DNA of 64,000 bases from Acholoe squamosa (GCA_949317995.1 OX439050.1:51585777-51649776), one strand, 5' to 3'. Shown: positions 1 through 12,704, counted from the first letter of the stretch. The notes: a model not told the origin generated them from the letters alone. Numbers and translations: made by a program.

Positions 1-539
1 TGCTTTTTATAGGGTAGAAAAGTGGATACTTTTCACTCAACTGACATGTAAAACTTGATGGATTACCAATGGGTATGTGTTCTTTGGATAAAGGATCAGA
101 GATGGAATATCTTCTTTGGTACAGTTTTGTGCTCAACATAGCTCTGTCGCTTTAATGTTTTAATCACAATTTTTGTTTATCCATTCTGGCATTTTAGTCA
201 TGTATCTCTATTCTGCAGATGCAATATGTTAAAGAGGCCCACCGGAATATTAACATTTTCCAACTAAAGTAAACAGAAAACAACAATGGGGGACCTTTTC
301 AGTGTTGTAAATACAACCGCACTCCACGGGTCTTTGAGGAATACCAAAAGAAGTTATGGTGACTGATCAAACCATGAACGAACAAGCCAATCTAAGATTA
401 GGCAGTAAATCACAAACTGGGAAAGGAAGGCCCTACGGCATAAAGAAAAGTAATCACTCAGTTCATTCAGTTTTCTATTCTTAACTTTCCCTTCTTCCCA
501 AAGCACCTACCCACACCAGCCCATCCACAGTCACAAAAA

Positions 540-900
540 GCCACCAACACAAATCGGGTATGATGCTAAGAACACTGACGTCAAATTAAGTCCGGTCACT
601 CCTCCTTCGCGTTTGACTTTATTGAAGTCGACGGCCAAGTAGAAAAATCCAAGAAAAGCGAAAAGACCCAATCTTGATAAGAGTCGCAGTGTGGCTATAA
701 CTCAGCGTGGGGCGTCATAAAATCAATAAGGCACATTGTAGATTGCCTGACGCAGAGATGGAGAGGCAATGGAAAGGGAGGGCAGGGGGAGTGCCTTCAG
801 ACTATATAAACCTACAGTATACTACAGGGTACAACACGCCCACTCCTCCCTATAGGATTTAGACATCACGTTTTATACAAGCCGCCATCTTGTCCCCCAA
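540..900 (+). promoter_or_regulatory. candidate core promoter, no gene assigned
   Basis: CRE palindrome TGACGTCA at 576-583, TATATAAA at 803-810, and GCCGCCATCTTG (YY1-type word) at 881-892, about 75 bases past the TATA box. No open frame or splice-bounded exon follows that I can support, so this may be chance. Confidence 0.25.
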
Positions 901-981
901 AAGTCCCGCTGGTTCCCGCAGATTCCCCCCCCCCCAAGAAAGTCACAGGCGTGCATGACTCACTCTTATCTGGAAACTTAT

Positions 982-983
<2 letters not shown>

Positions 984-1035
<52 letters not shown>
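984..1035 (+). repeat. (GA)n microsatellite
   Basis: About 26 uninterrupted GA units. Confidence 0.95.
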
Positions 1036-1036
<1 letters not shown>

Positions 1037-2241
1037 CATAGTTGAGTTCTGTTAACTTCTCCTGATAGGTTGAGAATGGCACTGGGGTTATTTTGTTAGG
1101 TCCTTATAGGTGGAGTACTATGCCTCACCAGGGGGTTATCTCAAGGCAGGGGCATCCTGGAGGGAGTTAAATCTTTAAGGTATTGTATACAGGGTATTGG
1201 TCCTACCATACAGGCATACAAGGGGAGCAGAAGGGGGTCAAACTCTGAAGAGTAATATCCTGTTGTTTATAATCTCTTATCAAAACGATTTACAGTGTCT
1301 GCGTTATCTATAATCACCATACCATATCATGGAGTTTTCATTGTCAGGATACTAATGTTATATCATAAGAAAGCATCGCGGAAGAGCTTAACTATAATTA
1401 TGGAACGATATTAGATATGAAATATGAAGCAGAGAACAAAATGTGAGTTTCTAAGAATAGAGTCATTGTCATTAGGGAATTCTGACAATGGAAATTATAC
1501 AAATTTTGAAAATAGACTTAAAGTGGTCATCGGTCAGAAAAGCTTTTGAATAAATAATAAGAGTTTTCGGCGACGTGAGCAAAGACTAGTACTGTTGCTT
1601 CACTATAAAATGTAGCAATGGTATGAAATGTAGAAGGAAGGTTTTATGTGGCGCAGCACTCGTATTGGTTTCAGGAGAAGTAGTAATTTCAACAGTTAAA
1701 AGGGTCCCATAATACTGCAGTTGGTAAACAACACCAATACATAGTTTGTGAAACAGGGCCCTGATCAGATTGAGTCAGAAGGGTGGGTCAGGAGAGGGCA
1801 GAGACGCCTGAGGCTAGACATTATCCCACACAGTGAACGGTGCCCACACAGCGTACAAGCTTAGTACAAAAGGCTGTACTGCTTATAGTAGGGTATAGAA
1901 TGGGCACAGATTTCTATATGAATTATTTTAAATTGTGTTCAATGTACCCCCTGAATTTGACTTTTTGTCCTCAATTTCATTACGCCATTGGGTGATGTTA
2001 TTGAAATAATTATGGAGACAATGTAGAAGTTAGCATATGAGGGTTCTAATTACACCTGTGATTCTTATCTTCCCTCGACTAAGTGTTTAGATGTTACGAT
2101 TACTTATATCAAATAACATTGGGGACCATCTTTTGGTATCGGTAATAATTGTGTGTGCTACTTCCAATACACATGCATACAGTGGTAGTGGATGCCACGC
2201 CAGAGAGTGAGTAGTACATGTCCATGGGGGTTTGAGCCTGG
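1036..2241. other. no gene recognised
   Basis: AT-rich sequence with stops in all frames. I see no repeat or RNA gene in it. Confidence 0.5.
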
Positions 2242-2720
2242 TATATAACATGGTTATCGAGTTTAGGCACTGATTTCAGTTCCTAAAATGGATAATATGA
2301 GTTCTGATATTTCGGGATAAGGAACCCAAAATTGACAGCGGACCAGACATACCTTGACAACGAGTTGACATGAAAGTAAATCCTCCATTTTTGAAGCTTA
2401 TAGACCAAATCTGACGAAATAATTTCAGCAGTATATCCTTTACATGTTATTCTAACTCCCTGTTGGGTAGATTACTTGATATTATGGCTGAATTTAGCTT
2501 GCCGTGCGTGTTTGCCATTCTGTCAACACTACAGGTGCCACCGCCTGGTGTGTACAGAATTGATTAGGCTATAGCTCTGTCTCAACGTATTCATAGTTGT
2601 AGACCTACGAGAATGGGAGTTGCAGGAGGTCGCCAGCTTAACCATATGTTAACATGAAACCAAGATGGCGGAGGGCTGTCTTGTCGACTCGCAAAAGAAA
2701 ACAATGGACTCTATCCATTT
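2242..2720 (+). repeat. dispersed repeat R, copy 1
   Basis: Shares ATGGTTATCGAGTTT-GGCACTGATTT at its start and CAAGATGGCGGAGG ... TGTCGACTCGCAA at its end with 19000-19760. The AAGATGGCGG word resembles a YY1 site but is part of the repeat. Confidence 0.45.
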
Positions 2721-2767
2721 TAGAGGTAAATACTTAGAATTAATGATGGAAACCATGTTATGTATGC

Positions 2768-2849
2768 AATATGTAATGAATAGACTTGCACTCGTTGGCT
2801 TCATGGGTTTGATAGAAGCCAACGAGTGCAAGTCTATTCATTATATATT
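2768..2849. repeat. 35-bp near-perfect hairpin, precursor-like
   Basis: Arms 2768-2802 and 2815-2849 pair at all positions except one G-U, with 28 inner pairs perfect and a 12-base loop. Length and loop size resemble a small-RNA precursor, but perfect pairing fits a young inverted repeat better. It lies at the 3' side of the repeat shared with about 19700. Confidence 0.55.
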
Positions 2850-3187
2850 ACATTCATATACGTACTAGTTAGCACAATACCCAGCATATCAATCAAAATT
2901 ACACCTATCTCACTCTGATTTTTATAGTATAGAATATTTCTCAGGGTGTGACAATAGTATAATTCTGAAGATCTTAAGTAAGGCCCTTGCTTCAGAAAGG
3001 ATGTAGAGCTGTGATTTCTGCATAAAGAAGATTATAACTAGTCATCATCGATGCCAGGGATAATAACTAGATGTGTTGCAAGTTATAGTATAAACCCTAT
3101 GCTAGGTAGGTCTTGTTTTTTTTTTAAATTTTGTATTTCAACCAGGCTTTAAATTTACCCTAGAATTGACTCCCGACTCAGTCTATA

Positions 3188-3365
3188 CAGTGGCGGATTT
3201 AGGGCGGGGCGAGGGGGGGGGCGCTGGGGTGCACTCCCCCTCCTTTTTGTCTATAGTTAAGAGTTTATTTTATTATTTAAGACTCCAAAGAATCCTCAAA
3301 AATGGGGGTGCGCCCCCTCTTTTGGGGCCGCCCCCCTCCTTTTCTAAATCCTGGATCCGCCACTG
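3188..3365. mobile_element. MITE with CAGTGGCGGAT termini
   Basis: Inverted ends CAGTGGCGGATTTAGGG and CTGGATCCGCCACTG, flanked by CTATA on both sides (3183-3187, 3366-3370), a likely 5-bp target duplication. G-rich left half, C-rich right half. A short relative lies at 8281-8344 and a one-ended piece near 38574. Confidence 0.65.
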
Positions 3366-3370
3366 CTATA

Positions 3371-5827
3371 GGGTAAGCTGACATGTAAAAGACCCTCATT
3401 TTATTTAACCTCAGATGATGCACATTGGTTAGCCAATCTAATAGCCATTATCCTACAACCGCTATACATAACATTTTAAAAACTGCCTTACGACCAGGTT
3501 ATGAGTCACCAGCCGCAGCTGGTAATGGTAGGGGGGGGGAATGATGTGGGTGCAGATACATCTGCCATTGTCATGTCAGACAGCTGTGTTCAATACTAGG
3601 TATAGGGGATGGCCCTGGGGAATGGAGATAGCTTTGTGGGTCACACAACACGCGATGGAATGAGATGATCCGTAGACTCTTTTTAGAAGACAGGGGTAGA
3701 CCTTCTAAAGAAAGATTATCTAAATATGCATGGCTTTGTCTGCATTAAATTATGTTATAGAATACCAGACTCACAAACCGATTATTTTATGGTGTGGTAT
3801 TATAAGTATAATTCTAGCTGTTTCAAATGATTTTATTCCTTGAAAGTTAAAGAAGATTCCACAAGGTCTGCATTATTACTTATAAGTATGTGCCATGTCA
3901 AAATCGGATGAATTGATAGAATTCTAAAGGATGAGCACGAGGCAACAGTGAGGTGCTGGGAAGTAGTATCAATGGTATCATCGGAATAACAATTGGTGCA
4001 TCAAGTGGACGATGGGACATGAAATTAGAGGCATTATGGAGCCTTAAATTGTCAATGTGTAGGTGAAATGAAGTAATTATGTCGATGAAATTTCTAAATG
4101 GATATCCATTGTCAGTGTTTGACATGCTAAAAGTATACACTGGTTTAGTTTTATCCCTATAGGCCTACCTTCTGTTCCAAGGATAGATAACCCACATACA
4201 ACCTACCCTCTCTGCCGTCCATGTAACAATAACAGCCCTGAGGTTAGTGATAGTGATCTGCCCACCATATTGGGAACATAAAATGTCAGAAACCTTTATC
4301 AGACATAGTAGGTGTCTGGGGCCCTTAAACATGCTGCTATCTCTACTCATATAGGACCTCCTATCTATGCCATAACTCTACACATAATAACCAGGATGGG
4401 AAATGTTTTTTTTTTTTTTACCTTGTATGTACATTACAACTCCTATCTCAACGGCAGAAAGTTCTGTCTGCCTTTCTACCCTCTTTCTCTATCCCCATCC
4501 CCTTTTTATTTTTGCCAATTTTCAATGCTGAGGGTACATATGGAAAATTAATCCCGTCATACCAGGCTTGACCACCCCCCCCCCCTCCTTCCCGCCTCCA
4601 GCATGACGTCATTTGTGGATTGCCTCATATCGGTCTGCCTACCCATCCTTTTTTTCCCCTGTTTTGCCATCTATATGCTCTCTGATGCTCCCACTTTCTG
4701 ACTCCCCTGCCCTCAATTTCCTTCCCCTCCTTCTCTACCCCCCCCCCATCCTACCTCGTTATATTCAACAGAGGGAGTTCTGTCTGGTTACATAAGTCAA
4801 TAGAGGCGACAGCACACCCCTCCCCCACCCACCCACCATACCCTGCTGTCCCCTCCCCAGCTACCACATCAATAGGTCAAACAGGGGGAGGACCAGGAGC
4901 AACTCTCCTGCGTCCCACCAGGGGACGCTACCATAGATCTGAGTCAGGAGCGTTGCTGTATGTGGGACAGGCATTGTGCCTGCATGGTGTAAATGACCCC
5001 TAAAATATGTTTTACATTTATATCCTACTTTATAACCCTTTCTCTCCCTATACTGCATATGCAGTACTATAGCACTCTTTATCTAATAAATTTAAATTCA
5101 ATGTGGGAGCGGTCATAGCTTTCAATGGCAATGGACAGAGGGCCATACAACTTTCGAACCCTAACTAGGGGTAAAGTTGTTTTTTTTTTTGCTATGCTCA
5201 CACCAACAACAGAACGACCCCCTCCACCCCTATTATTGAAAATAAATTGCCACTCCCAACGTTAACATTTCTTGGTTTGATCTTCCTGTTAAGACCAAGA
5301 GGATGGAGGTGTTTTAGCTATATATATGAAAAGGAAAAATTATTGCCTGAACCGCAGCGATTTGCACATTATTAAAGAAATGTCCCCAAATAGTGGACCA
5401 AAATTAACCTTTTTGTTTGCAATGGCGCAATTTTCCACTGTCGACCTTGTTTTGCCAGATAGGGTCGGGTAACATGTAAATTAACCTTTTTGCAAGTTTT
5501 GGGCCTGACACCGTATCCAATTTCTGTTTTGATGTGCTTTTTTTTTTATTATTATCTATTTCTCTCTGCCGCTTGCCTAACTGAACAACGTAATTCTATA
5601 GTACATGTATACGTGGCCTAAGGGATAACAAAGAGGTGAAAACCTCGACCATATAAATTTGCATGATATATCTGCATGGAAGAGACAAATTACCTAAAAT
5701 TAACTTTTAGGAATATATTTCGCACAGCAGCAGTTCCATACACTCAGTGCATTTTGTATCAAGTATATATCTATTTGATTGATGAAACTGTCTGGTGTTT
5801 TCCATGGATCTCCGTTATTAAAAGCCA
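3371..5827. other. no gene recognised
   Basis: Short homopolymer runs and pyrimidine-rich patches (4440-4760). The small open frames are low-complexity. No element with defined ends. Confidence 0.5.
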
Positions 5828-5954
5828 TGCCCCAGGTGAGGCTCGAACTCACAACCTCCGCATGTCTCATAGACCTCCACCCCTGTTGGTGGGACTAGGT
5901 GGGGAGGGATACTGCTTATAAGTACGGCGCGCTAACCGATTGCGCCACTGGGGC
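5828..5954 (-). tRNA. tRNA-Ile (UAU) with intron
   Basis: Acceptor arms GCCCCAG and CTGGGGC pair fully; discriminator A. The A box (TGGCGCAATCGG) and B box (GAGTTCGAGCCTC) are intact. The anticodon stem CCGTA pairs with TGCGG, with one G-U pair, and the loop CTTATAA gives anticodon UAU. An intron of about 53 bases follows position 37 and contains a CCCCACC...GGGGTGG-type hairpin. tRNA-Ile(UAU) commonly has an intron in animals. CCA is not encoded, as expected. Confidence 0.88.
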
Positions 5955-6693
5955 CATGGATCCACTAGTCATCCAATCCCCATCTCATGACCTGGTATAA
6001 TCTCTAATAATGGTCTCATGACACAGTGGTATGCTGATTATGAAGGCAGGCAATGGTCTTTTATGTTATCTGATTGGTTTTCCGACCCACGTTTCACATC
6101 GATACTCGTGATATGTTATGAGTGACCGTGTCTGATCTTGAAGGAGGAATAAGAGATGGAATGGATGATGTTATTCTAAAAAATGGGATAGAGGGAATGA
6201 GATAGAGGGAATAAAAGAGATAGGAAGGTTAGAGGGGAGGGCAGCGACATGCCGAATGCATGTATGGGAGTAATACCATGAAGGGTCCAAGGATATGAAT
6301 GGAGGACTTGTGGACTGTAAGAGCTGTCACCAAGGAGGGGGTAGCAGAAACCACTCGTGGTGAGACACTTCAAGTCTAAACAGGCAAATATTGAAGGGAA
6401 TGACGTTAAGGAAGCAAACCATACGCCTTCCCTCCATCTTTCTACATAGCTTGAATTAAGGAGGGGGTGGGGGGGTAGATTGAGTGGGTCAGGATTGTCC
6501 TTTGGGACCTCTACTCTTGCTGCTGGCAGGAATTGACAAAGGGCGAGAGCAGAGAGCTTACACAATTTACTACATCTGTGAATGGTGTGTGGGAGTAGGA
6601 TCAGTCTGTACTATAGACCGAATCCCCCTGGTGTCTGATTGAGTGACTGTTATTGGTATCCACAATGTAATATGTGCTGAGTCACTGCTTGTG

Positions 6694-6917
6694 CACAGTA
6701 ACAAATAACTGTTGAATCTACTAGGGATCCTTGTAAAACTGAACAGTGAACCACCATATTTCTATGGCAGGGAACCAGTGTAGTTTTTTACAAGAAGCCC
6801 CACGTGGCGGTATGATGGTACGCAAATGTACAATGAATCTCTGTGAAAATAACACCGGATCTCTCGTAACTTTGGGATGAGAAATGTGCCGTTATTTTGG
6901 CAACATTTTTTACAGTG
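6694..6917. mobile_element. MITE family F, copy 1
   Basis: CACAGTAACAAATAACTG at left, TTTTTTACAGTG at right. The body shares TGTTGAATCTACTAGGGATC, CCTTGTAAAACTGAACAGTG and GGATCTCTCGTAACTTTGGG with the copy at 22808. DNA-transposon type; superfamily unknown. Confidence 0.6.
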
Positions 6918-7200
6918 TATACAGAGCATCTGACTCTTTGTGTGGGGTGTCCCGCTGAGGAAATTCTTGAGTATATAGAAATGACGTTTGTGTGATAAAT
7001 TTGAGATAGGACGTTTTCTTCTCCTGCATAAAAGGTGTTTCAGTAGATGAACTCTATTGTTAACTGTCTCCTGGAGGGTAATTCACAATAATGCCGATGA
7101 ACCTCCTTGTGAAAACGACCCCAGGGTGTTAGTCACAGGATCTGTTGATGTGTTGGCCGATTGTGCTGAATCATTTATAAGGGAAGTAATGGTTATTCCA

Positions 7201-7504
7201 CACTGAAAACATGGAAGATCTAAAACTAGTCAGCGGTGACCACTTTAGGTCCTCAAGTTGACGATACCTAAAACTACAACTTTAGGTAGTCAAAATGATG
7301 ATGTTAGGTTGTCATCCTGACGACCTAAGTCGTCAGTATAACAATACTGACAGTACAGAGTTGTCATACTGATGACTTAGGTCATCAGGATGACAACTTA
7401 ACGTCATCGTTTTGACTACCTATTGTTGTAGTTTTAGGTATCGTCAACTTGAGGACCTAAAGTGGTCACCGATGACTAGTTTCGGATCTTCCATGTTTTC
7501 AGTG
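7201..7504. mobile_element. long near-perfect inverted repeat element
   Basis: Two arms of roughly 145-150 bases, ends CACTGAAAACATGGAAGATC and its complement, almost no spacer. A transcript would form a very long hairpin. The arms themselves hold repeated GACGACCTAAGTCGTCAG-like words. MITE by shape. Confidence 0.7.
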
Positions 7505-8280
7505 CAATAGATGTGTAAACCTATAGCCCCTGGACTACTATTTATAGTTGCAGAACACTGGTAGTGGATCTTACTATTATGTCCCTGCTGCCTATTAATG
7601 AGGGTTAATCAGTTAGGGAGGTTTGATAATTGGATAGCTTTAGGATTTGAAGTAAGGATGGGAGCGTCTGTTTATGCATAATGTATTCCTTGCATCTCAT
7701 ACAGCCTTGAAGTATGGTACCCACTTAAATATTGCTAGATATTCCGAGATCAGAGCTCTCATGACCGCAGACACGGAGCCTCTGATTCACTGCTATGACC
7801 CTTAAAGAGTTAACTACTTCCCAGGGATGTCCTTGTTGAGTGATGTGTGAGTAATCTGGTTACCTGGCTGATGTTGACTCAGGGTGTCAATCTGTTTAGT
7901 GGGTTATGTCACAGTTATGTGTGTGGTGGTGTAGCAGATCAATAAAGTCTACATCAATATGTAACATACTTGTAGACGCACCACTTTCCCACGCCACGCA
8001 CTTGAAAAGTAGGGTCCTGATGGCTAAAATCGACAAGGGGACAAGGCTTCATTTTAGAGTCGACAAGTGCACTTTTTAAAAAATGGCAAGTAAGGTGTCA
8101 AGTGCTCATTTCTTTAAAGATCGACAAGGGATATGGAACCCCTCTGTCTAGTGCCCTAGAATTGAATCTGCCAGTTTGGAAAAGAAAATGAAAGAGATCT
8201 TGGTGATTTCTGACCCAATCGCTCAGAAAAATGCTGTACAATGACTCTCTCTTATTTGGGATAACATTTACTCGAGAACT

Positions 8281-8344
8281 CAATGGCAGATCCAAGATTT
8301 GGAAAGGGAGGACCCCCTCACTTCCCCGTTTAAATCCACCACTG
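8281..8344. mobile_element. short MITE related to the 3188 element
   Basis: CAATGGCAGATCCAAGATTT at left and TTTAAATCCACCACTG at right around a GGAGGACCCCC core. Looks like a deletion derivative. Confidence 0.45.
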
Positions 8345-8603
8345 TAACTACTGTAATCAGCAGGATGAGACTACCTTTTTCCATACCCGTGATGACTCAC
8401 AACATGGCTCTAAAATCCAAACGTTATCACTTGAATTATCCCTGCACAAGAAGTAGTCGCTGAAAATCTTAAATTCATGGTGCATGTCTAAGTCTCAGAG
8501 TGTGCTCTTTATTCAATCCTGTATTATACATAACAGACCATAAAAGGAGTCACCACTGTATATTTCTAGAGGGATTCTCACCATGACACAGACCAACAAG
8601 GTC

Positions 8604-8836
8604 TGGGGGCATTTCTCAAGACGGTACGACTAGACCCCTTAAATTGTGGTGGGGTCCCACACTCTGTCATTGAAGCATTGCATCCAATGGTGACCAAACC
8701 GTATGTAATTACTGCATAAAGTGAACAGAGCAATGGTAGCATATATAATCTACGTACACAAACACTAATTGGGAGGGTTTCAAATCATAGTGGCTGAGTT
8801 CATTCGTGGCGGTGCTATCTTGAGAAATGCCTTCCA
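8604..8836. mobile_element. MITE family G, copy 1
   Basis: Inverted ends GGGGGCATTTCTCAAGACGG and CTATCTTGAGAAATGCCTTCC. The left arm continues TACGACTAGACCCC as in the copy at 41797. Confidence 0.6.
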
Positions 8837-9837
8837 GGTGTGATGCAGCCCGACATCCTGAAAGCTATGGGGCTGTGAGTGGGGGAATGCAGATGCTCTC
8901 TGATATCTGTTTCCTGCTGTTGTCCTATCATACTGTTGTATCTGAACAACCGCGCACATTAACCAATATGTCCATGAAAATGGATTTATGACCCCATTTA
9001 TCCATACAAGCCTGTTTAACTGTTTAATGCAGAATCTATGAGTTGAATTCAATTCAATTCTATCAATTCATTTAATGGGAAAAAGTCTTCCTTCAACTGT
9101 ATACAAAATGATAAAGGTTCGGATAAAGGATAGATACATTGTGTGAAATGATAGAATGCTGGTATACAAAGTGAAATAGGCAGGTGTCAGTAGGGCTTGT
9201 ACTTTATATTGGATTTTCCCCCATTACTTGAATATTTCAGAGGCAGTCTGACAGTATCGGGGATGCAGGTGTTGTGGCGGCGGTGTGTTGTTATGGTAAC
9301 AACCTGGAGGTTTTTGTTGGACCAGACCAAAGCTGGCCTAACCTGCAACAAAGTATGTATAGACAGCTTTTGTATCCAAGCACATGTTCGCATACCTCTA
9401 CCCCTATCCACTCTGCTTAAATATGAATCTATACACTCCCTCCAGCTCTAACTATCCCAAAACCCATTTCACTGATTCTATAGTTATTATTGGCAGTCAT
9501 TGCACCATGCACATGTTGACCCAGTACCAGCAGCATAATATTCCCACCATCTATACTAGCCTTATATCTGTAGGTTAAACTGTTGGTGCATCACCTCAAT
9601 TATTGGCCTCAACTATTTGCTTGATAATTAAAATGTCATTGCTTTCCACCGTTGTTAAACTCGGGCCATTCATGTATTGTTCCTGTTTGCTAACAGTTAT
9701 TATACCTATCTTCTGCAGTACCAATTATTAGCCAGGCACTACTTGCCATATATATTCATGAATACATTGATCCAACCTCTCAGTTCAGGCTTTTAGTGAG
9801 TGGTCATCTGTAAAACTTGCAGTAGTAGTTGATAATA

Positions 9838-9956
9838 GGGAGGTTCACCAAAGACTACGTACGTCACCCGTAGCTCATTTAACGCAGACGTACCAAGGCT
9901 GTATGTATGCTGCACGTCTGCGTTAGATTGCCCGCGTAGTCGCCGCTAAACCTCCC
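9838..9956. mobile_element. 119-bp MITE with GGGAGGTT ends
   Basis: GGGAGGTT ... AACCTCCC ends, then inverted GACTACG / CGTAGTC and AACGCAGACGT / ACGTCTGCGTT pairs. Whole element folds into one hairpin. Confidence 0.6.
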
Positions 9957-11536
9957 AATTCTTATGAGCACCAAACCAAGTACAGTTTTTGTCCAGAAGG
10001 GCAAACGTGAAAGAAAACCACAATTGAGGTGGGTATACCACAAGGTCAATCCTTTTATTTGCTGGTGCCCTAAAGATTGTCCCTGCAGAGGTGGAAATGG
10101 TGTCAGTTTTTATGCATCTGTATACAGTCTTATTCCCAGAAAATCACTGGAGTAATGGATGGACACAATCCTTGAATGTACGGTCTAAGCATTGCTAAAA
10201 GATTTCATGAGACCAACATCTTCCCATACAACACTTTATAGGATTTGACCTCGAGCAGTTAGGGATAATTTAAGTATTGTCAGTTTGAAAGCTTTTCACT
10301 ACTGTAGAGTGTACAAAATAGGCTGTAGTGGAAGAATAGGGAGGGCAGCTGGGGACAGGCACTCCTGGGGTCAGGGATCCTCTTGTGTAGGCAAGTCACA
10401 CCGAGTCTTTAGGGAACATTCATTATTCAAATAGGCAGTCTGCAAATCACACAGAGCAACACATGTTCCCCTGAAAACCAGGCCTTCCTAAACTAAGTGC
10501 TAGTATTTGAGCTGTGTGACCACAATGTTGTTGGTGGCGCTGGCAGTTATAGGGAGTGATCATTATTTATCAACAGGCCTGGATTGGTTTGGAGAGGGGG
10601 ATAAAAACCGTTAAACGCCTACCGAGGGAGGCATAAAACATTTTGACTCCTCTTGAGGGGAGGGGGCGTAAAATTTTGGCCCCTTTTTAGTTAAAAAGCC
10701 TGTTTGCTACTATAAGATGGGCATGGCAATTTTGCATGCCTCCTAAGGGGGGCATAAACAATTTTGACCACTCTCGAAGAGACTTTTGCACTTATGCGCG
10801 AAATAGCGATTCCCTAATAGGCATATAAAATTAAGCTTAAGGTTGCACAAATCGGGTTTGATGCGGTGTCAGGGCGAATGATGGAATGGGAATGTTTAAA
10901 ATGAAAAAAAAGTGTGGTAATGGTTGTTGTGGATGGGGGATACTTGGGGTACATGCATTTGGTAATTGCAGTTAATGATAATTATTTCCAGCTGTCGAGC
11001 CTGTTTATCAAAATCAATATCAGTATTTACGTGGAAGAGCCTTGATATTACAATTACAAAAGATGAATGTTGGTTACTTACAAATCCAATGTTGCTGTTA
11101 CCAGTAATGAATTCGCACCCACCTGCAAAGGAAAATAGACAAAAATACTTCATTTCTCTGGCATTGACAGCCTGGTTGATATATACTTTCAATATCACGG
11201 CATCGAATCCTGTAAGTTCTACATGACTCATGCAATCCATGTCAAATATTGCTCACAAAGCCATGCACCAATTTTCTTGTGAATTCATATGAAATTCACA
11301 TGAGTTCACAAAAGAGACTTTATTTTCAGGGGACTAATGTAAAAGGCACTTATTAATAAAACGAGATTTCACTTTACCTTTGCTCATAAAATGCTACCCA
11401 ATACCTAGCAAGTGAGGGAGCCTCTGTGTATATATGCAAATGCAGATATACACCAGTACCAAATGGACAGGCAGTTAAGGATTTACAAGTAGAACTCATG
11501 AATAATAAATAACCTACTCCCAATGTTACAAAGTAC
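9957..11536. other. no firm gene; possible 41-base microexon at 11082-11122 (minus)
   Basis: At 11082-11122 on the minus strand a 41-base stretch is bounded by a strong acceptor (TTTTCCTTTGCAG) and a consensus donor (GTAAGT). It reads GCEFITGNSNIGF in one frame. No partner exon is convincing. At 10580-10830, G-rich words (GAGGGAGGCATAAAACATTT) recur loosely. Confidence 0.25.
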
Positions 11537-11540
11537 TTAA

Positions 11541-11795
11541 CCCTTTAAGGGCCGCTGAGGCATTAATGCACCATGCCCATTGGACATCATGATGCACCAA
11601 TGAAGTTCTGACGAGACTGCTGGCCAGCACTTCATTGGAGCATCATGTCGACACTCCGGGAGTACATATATCAACCCTGTAAGGTCGGCATGATGCTCCA
11701 ATGAAGTGCTGGCCAGCAGTCTTGCCAGCACTTCATTGGTGCATCATGATGACCAATGGGCTTGATGCACTCCTTCATCAGTGGCATTTAAAGGG
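11541..11795. mobile_element. MITE family P (piggyBac-like), full length
   Basis: TTAA on both sides, ends CCCTTTAAGGG...TTTAAAGGG, and inverted arms carrying CATCATGATG and CCAATGAAGTGCTGG. TTAA targets with CCCTTT ends fit piggyBac-type non-autonomous elements (family knowledge; no transposase here). Confidence 0.7.
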
Positions 11796-12634
11796 TTAAT
11801 GTCTCACCGCCATCACCACTGCCGCTGGTCTTGATACAGTTTGAAGAGTGGACATACCACTGCATGCCCAGCACCAGCCAATGCCAGCCCCACAATGCCT
11901 CTAAGGGGGACCACTTCCGGTGAAAATGTGAGTTCTGTTACTCAACTCTCCAGTATGTGAAAGAGTACTTGGCGCTATTTTGCAGTCCACCTTTACACTG
12001 GCACAGGTCTACTCAAGCTGGAAATATGTCGCAGAGAGATTGGTAAATTCCCCCTGACTAGTCAACACATAGACAGAGGTGCACGGTGAAGTGTCGACAC
12101 AACCAGTATCTTCACTAGTGGGGGTCTTGCTGTTCCTAACGAGGCCTTTCTTAAAGTACATCTCTATTTATTTCATGTTAGTTGTGCAGAACATCCCCAA
12201 AAAAAGTTTGAGGCTATTTTGATAATGTGACAGTGAAGAATGGGGTCATGCAGAAGGAGATTCACTTTCTGCACGCTCCTGTGAGGAATGGGTTTGAAAT
12301 CCCATACAATCCTATAGTAAGACTCGTTCCTAACATGAAATAAAACTTACATGTGTTTTACTAAACTAGGCTTATGTCCCTCTGTCAGCCAATTCAAGCA
12401 AGCACCGGCTTGTAGATCGCCCAGTGTTGTATTTATAAATTATCCTGCATAATGTCAATTCCACTCATTGTACTCCTGAAGACCATCTCACATTAATACT
12501 TAGCAATGCTATTTAGAAACGCCCTCCAGAGGATTCTGTAGGCTACATGAATTCAACAGCGGTAGGCTTGAGGCATCACGTATTACTTGAATGGTTGAAG
12601 AAATACACACACAGCTGAGCACTGCTGCGTATAA

Positions 12635-12704
12635 GTGGATCAACACAGTAAAAGGTACGCCCGCGTACCCCCTCGCAGGTGTACCTTTTACCGTGTTAAT
12701 CCAC
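12635..12704. mobile_element. hairpin element family H, copy 1
   Basis: 70-bp palindrome: GTGGATCAACACAGTAAAAG ... CTTTTACCGTGTTAATCCAC around a GC-rich core. Two other copies in the window. Confidence 0.65.

Noticed and set aside
2665-2868. 67-codon frame starting at AAGATGGCGG
   Set aside because: It runs through the perfect hairpin and the start lies in dispersed repeat R. The related copy at 19.7 kb is not open.
6176-6565. 129-codon open frame, minus strand
   Set aside because: Leu/Pro/Ser-rich translation of a purine-rich plus strand, no domain, no splice or promoter support.
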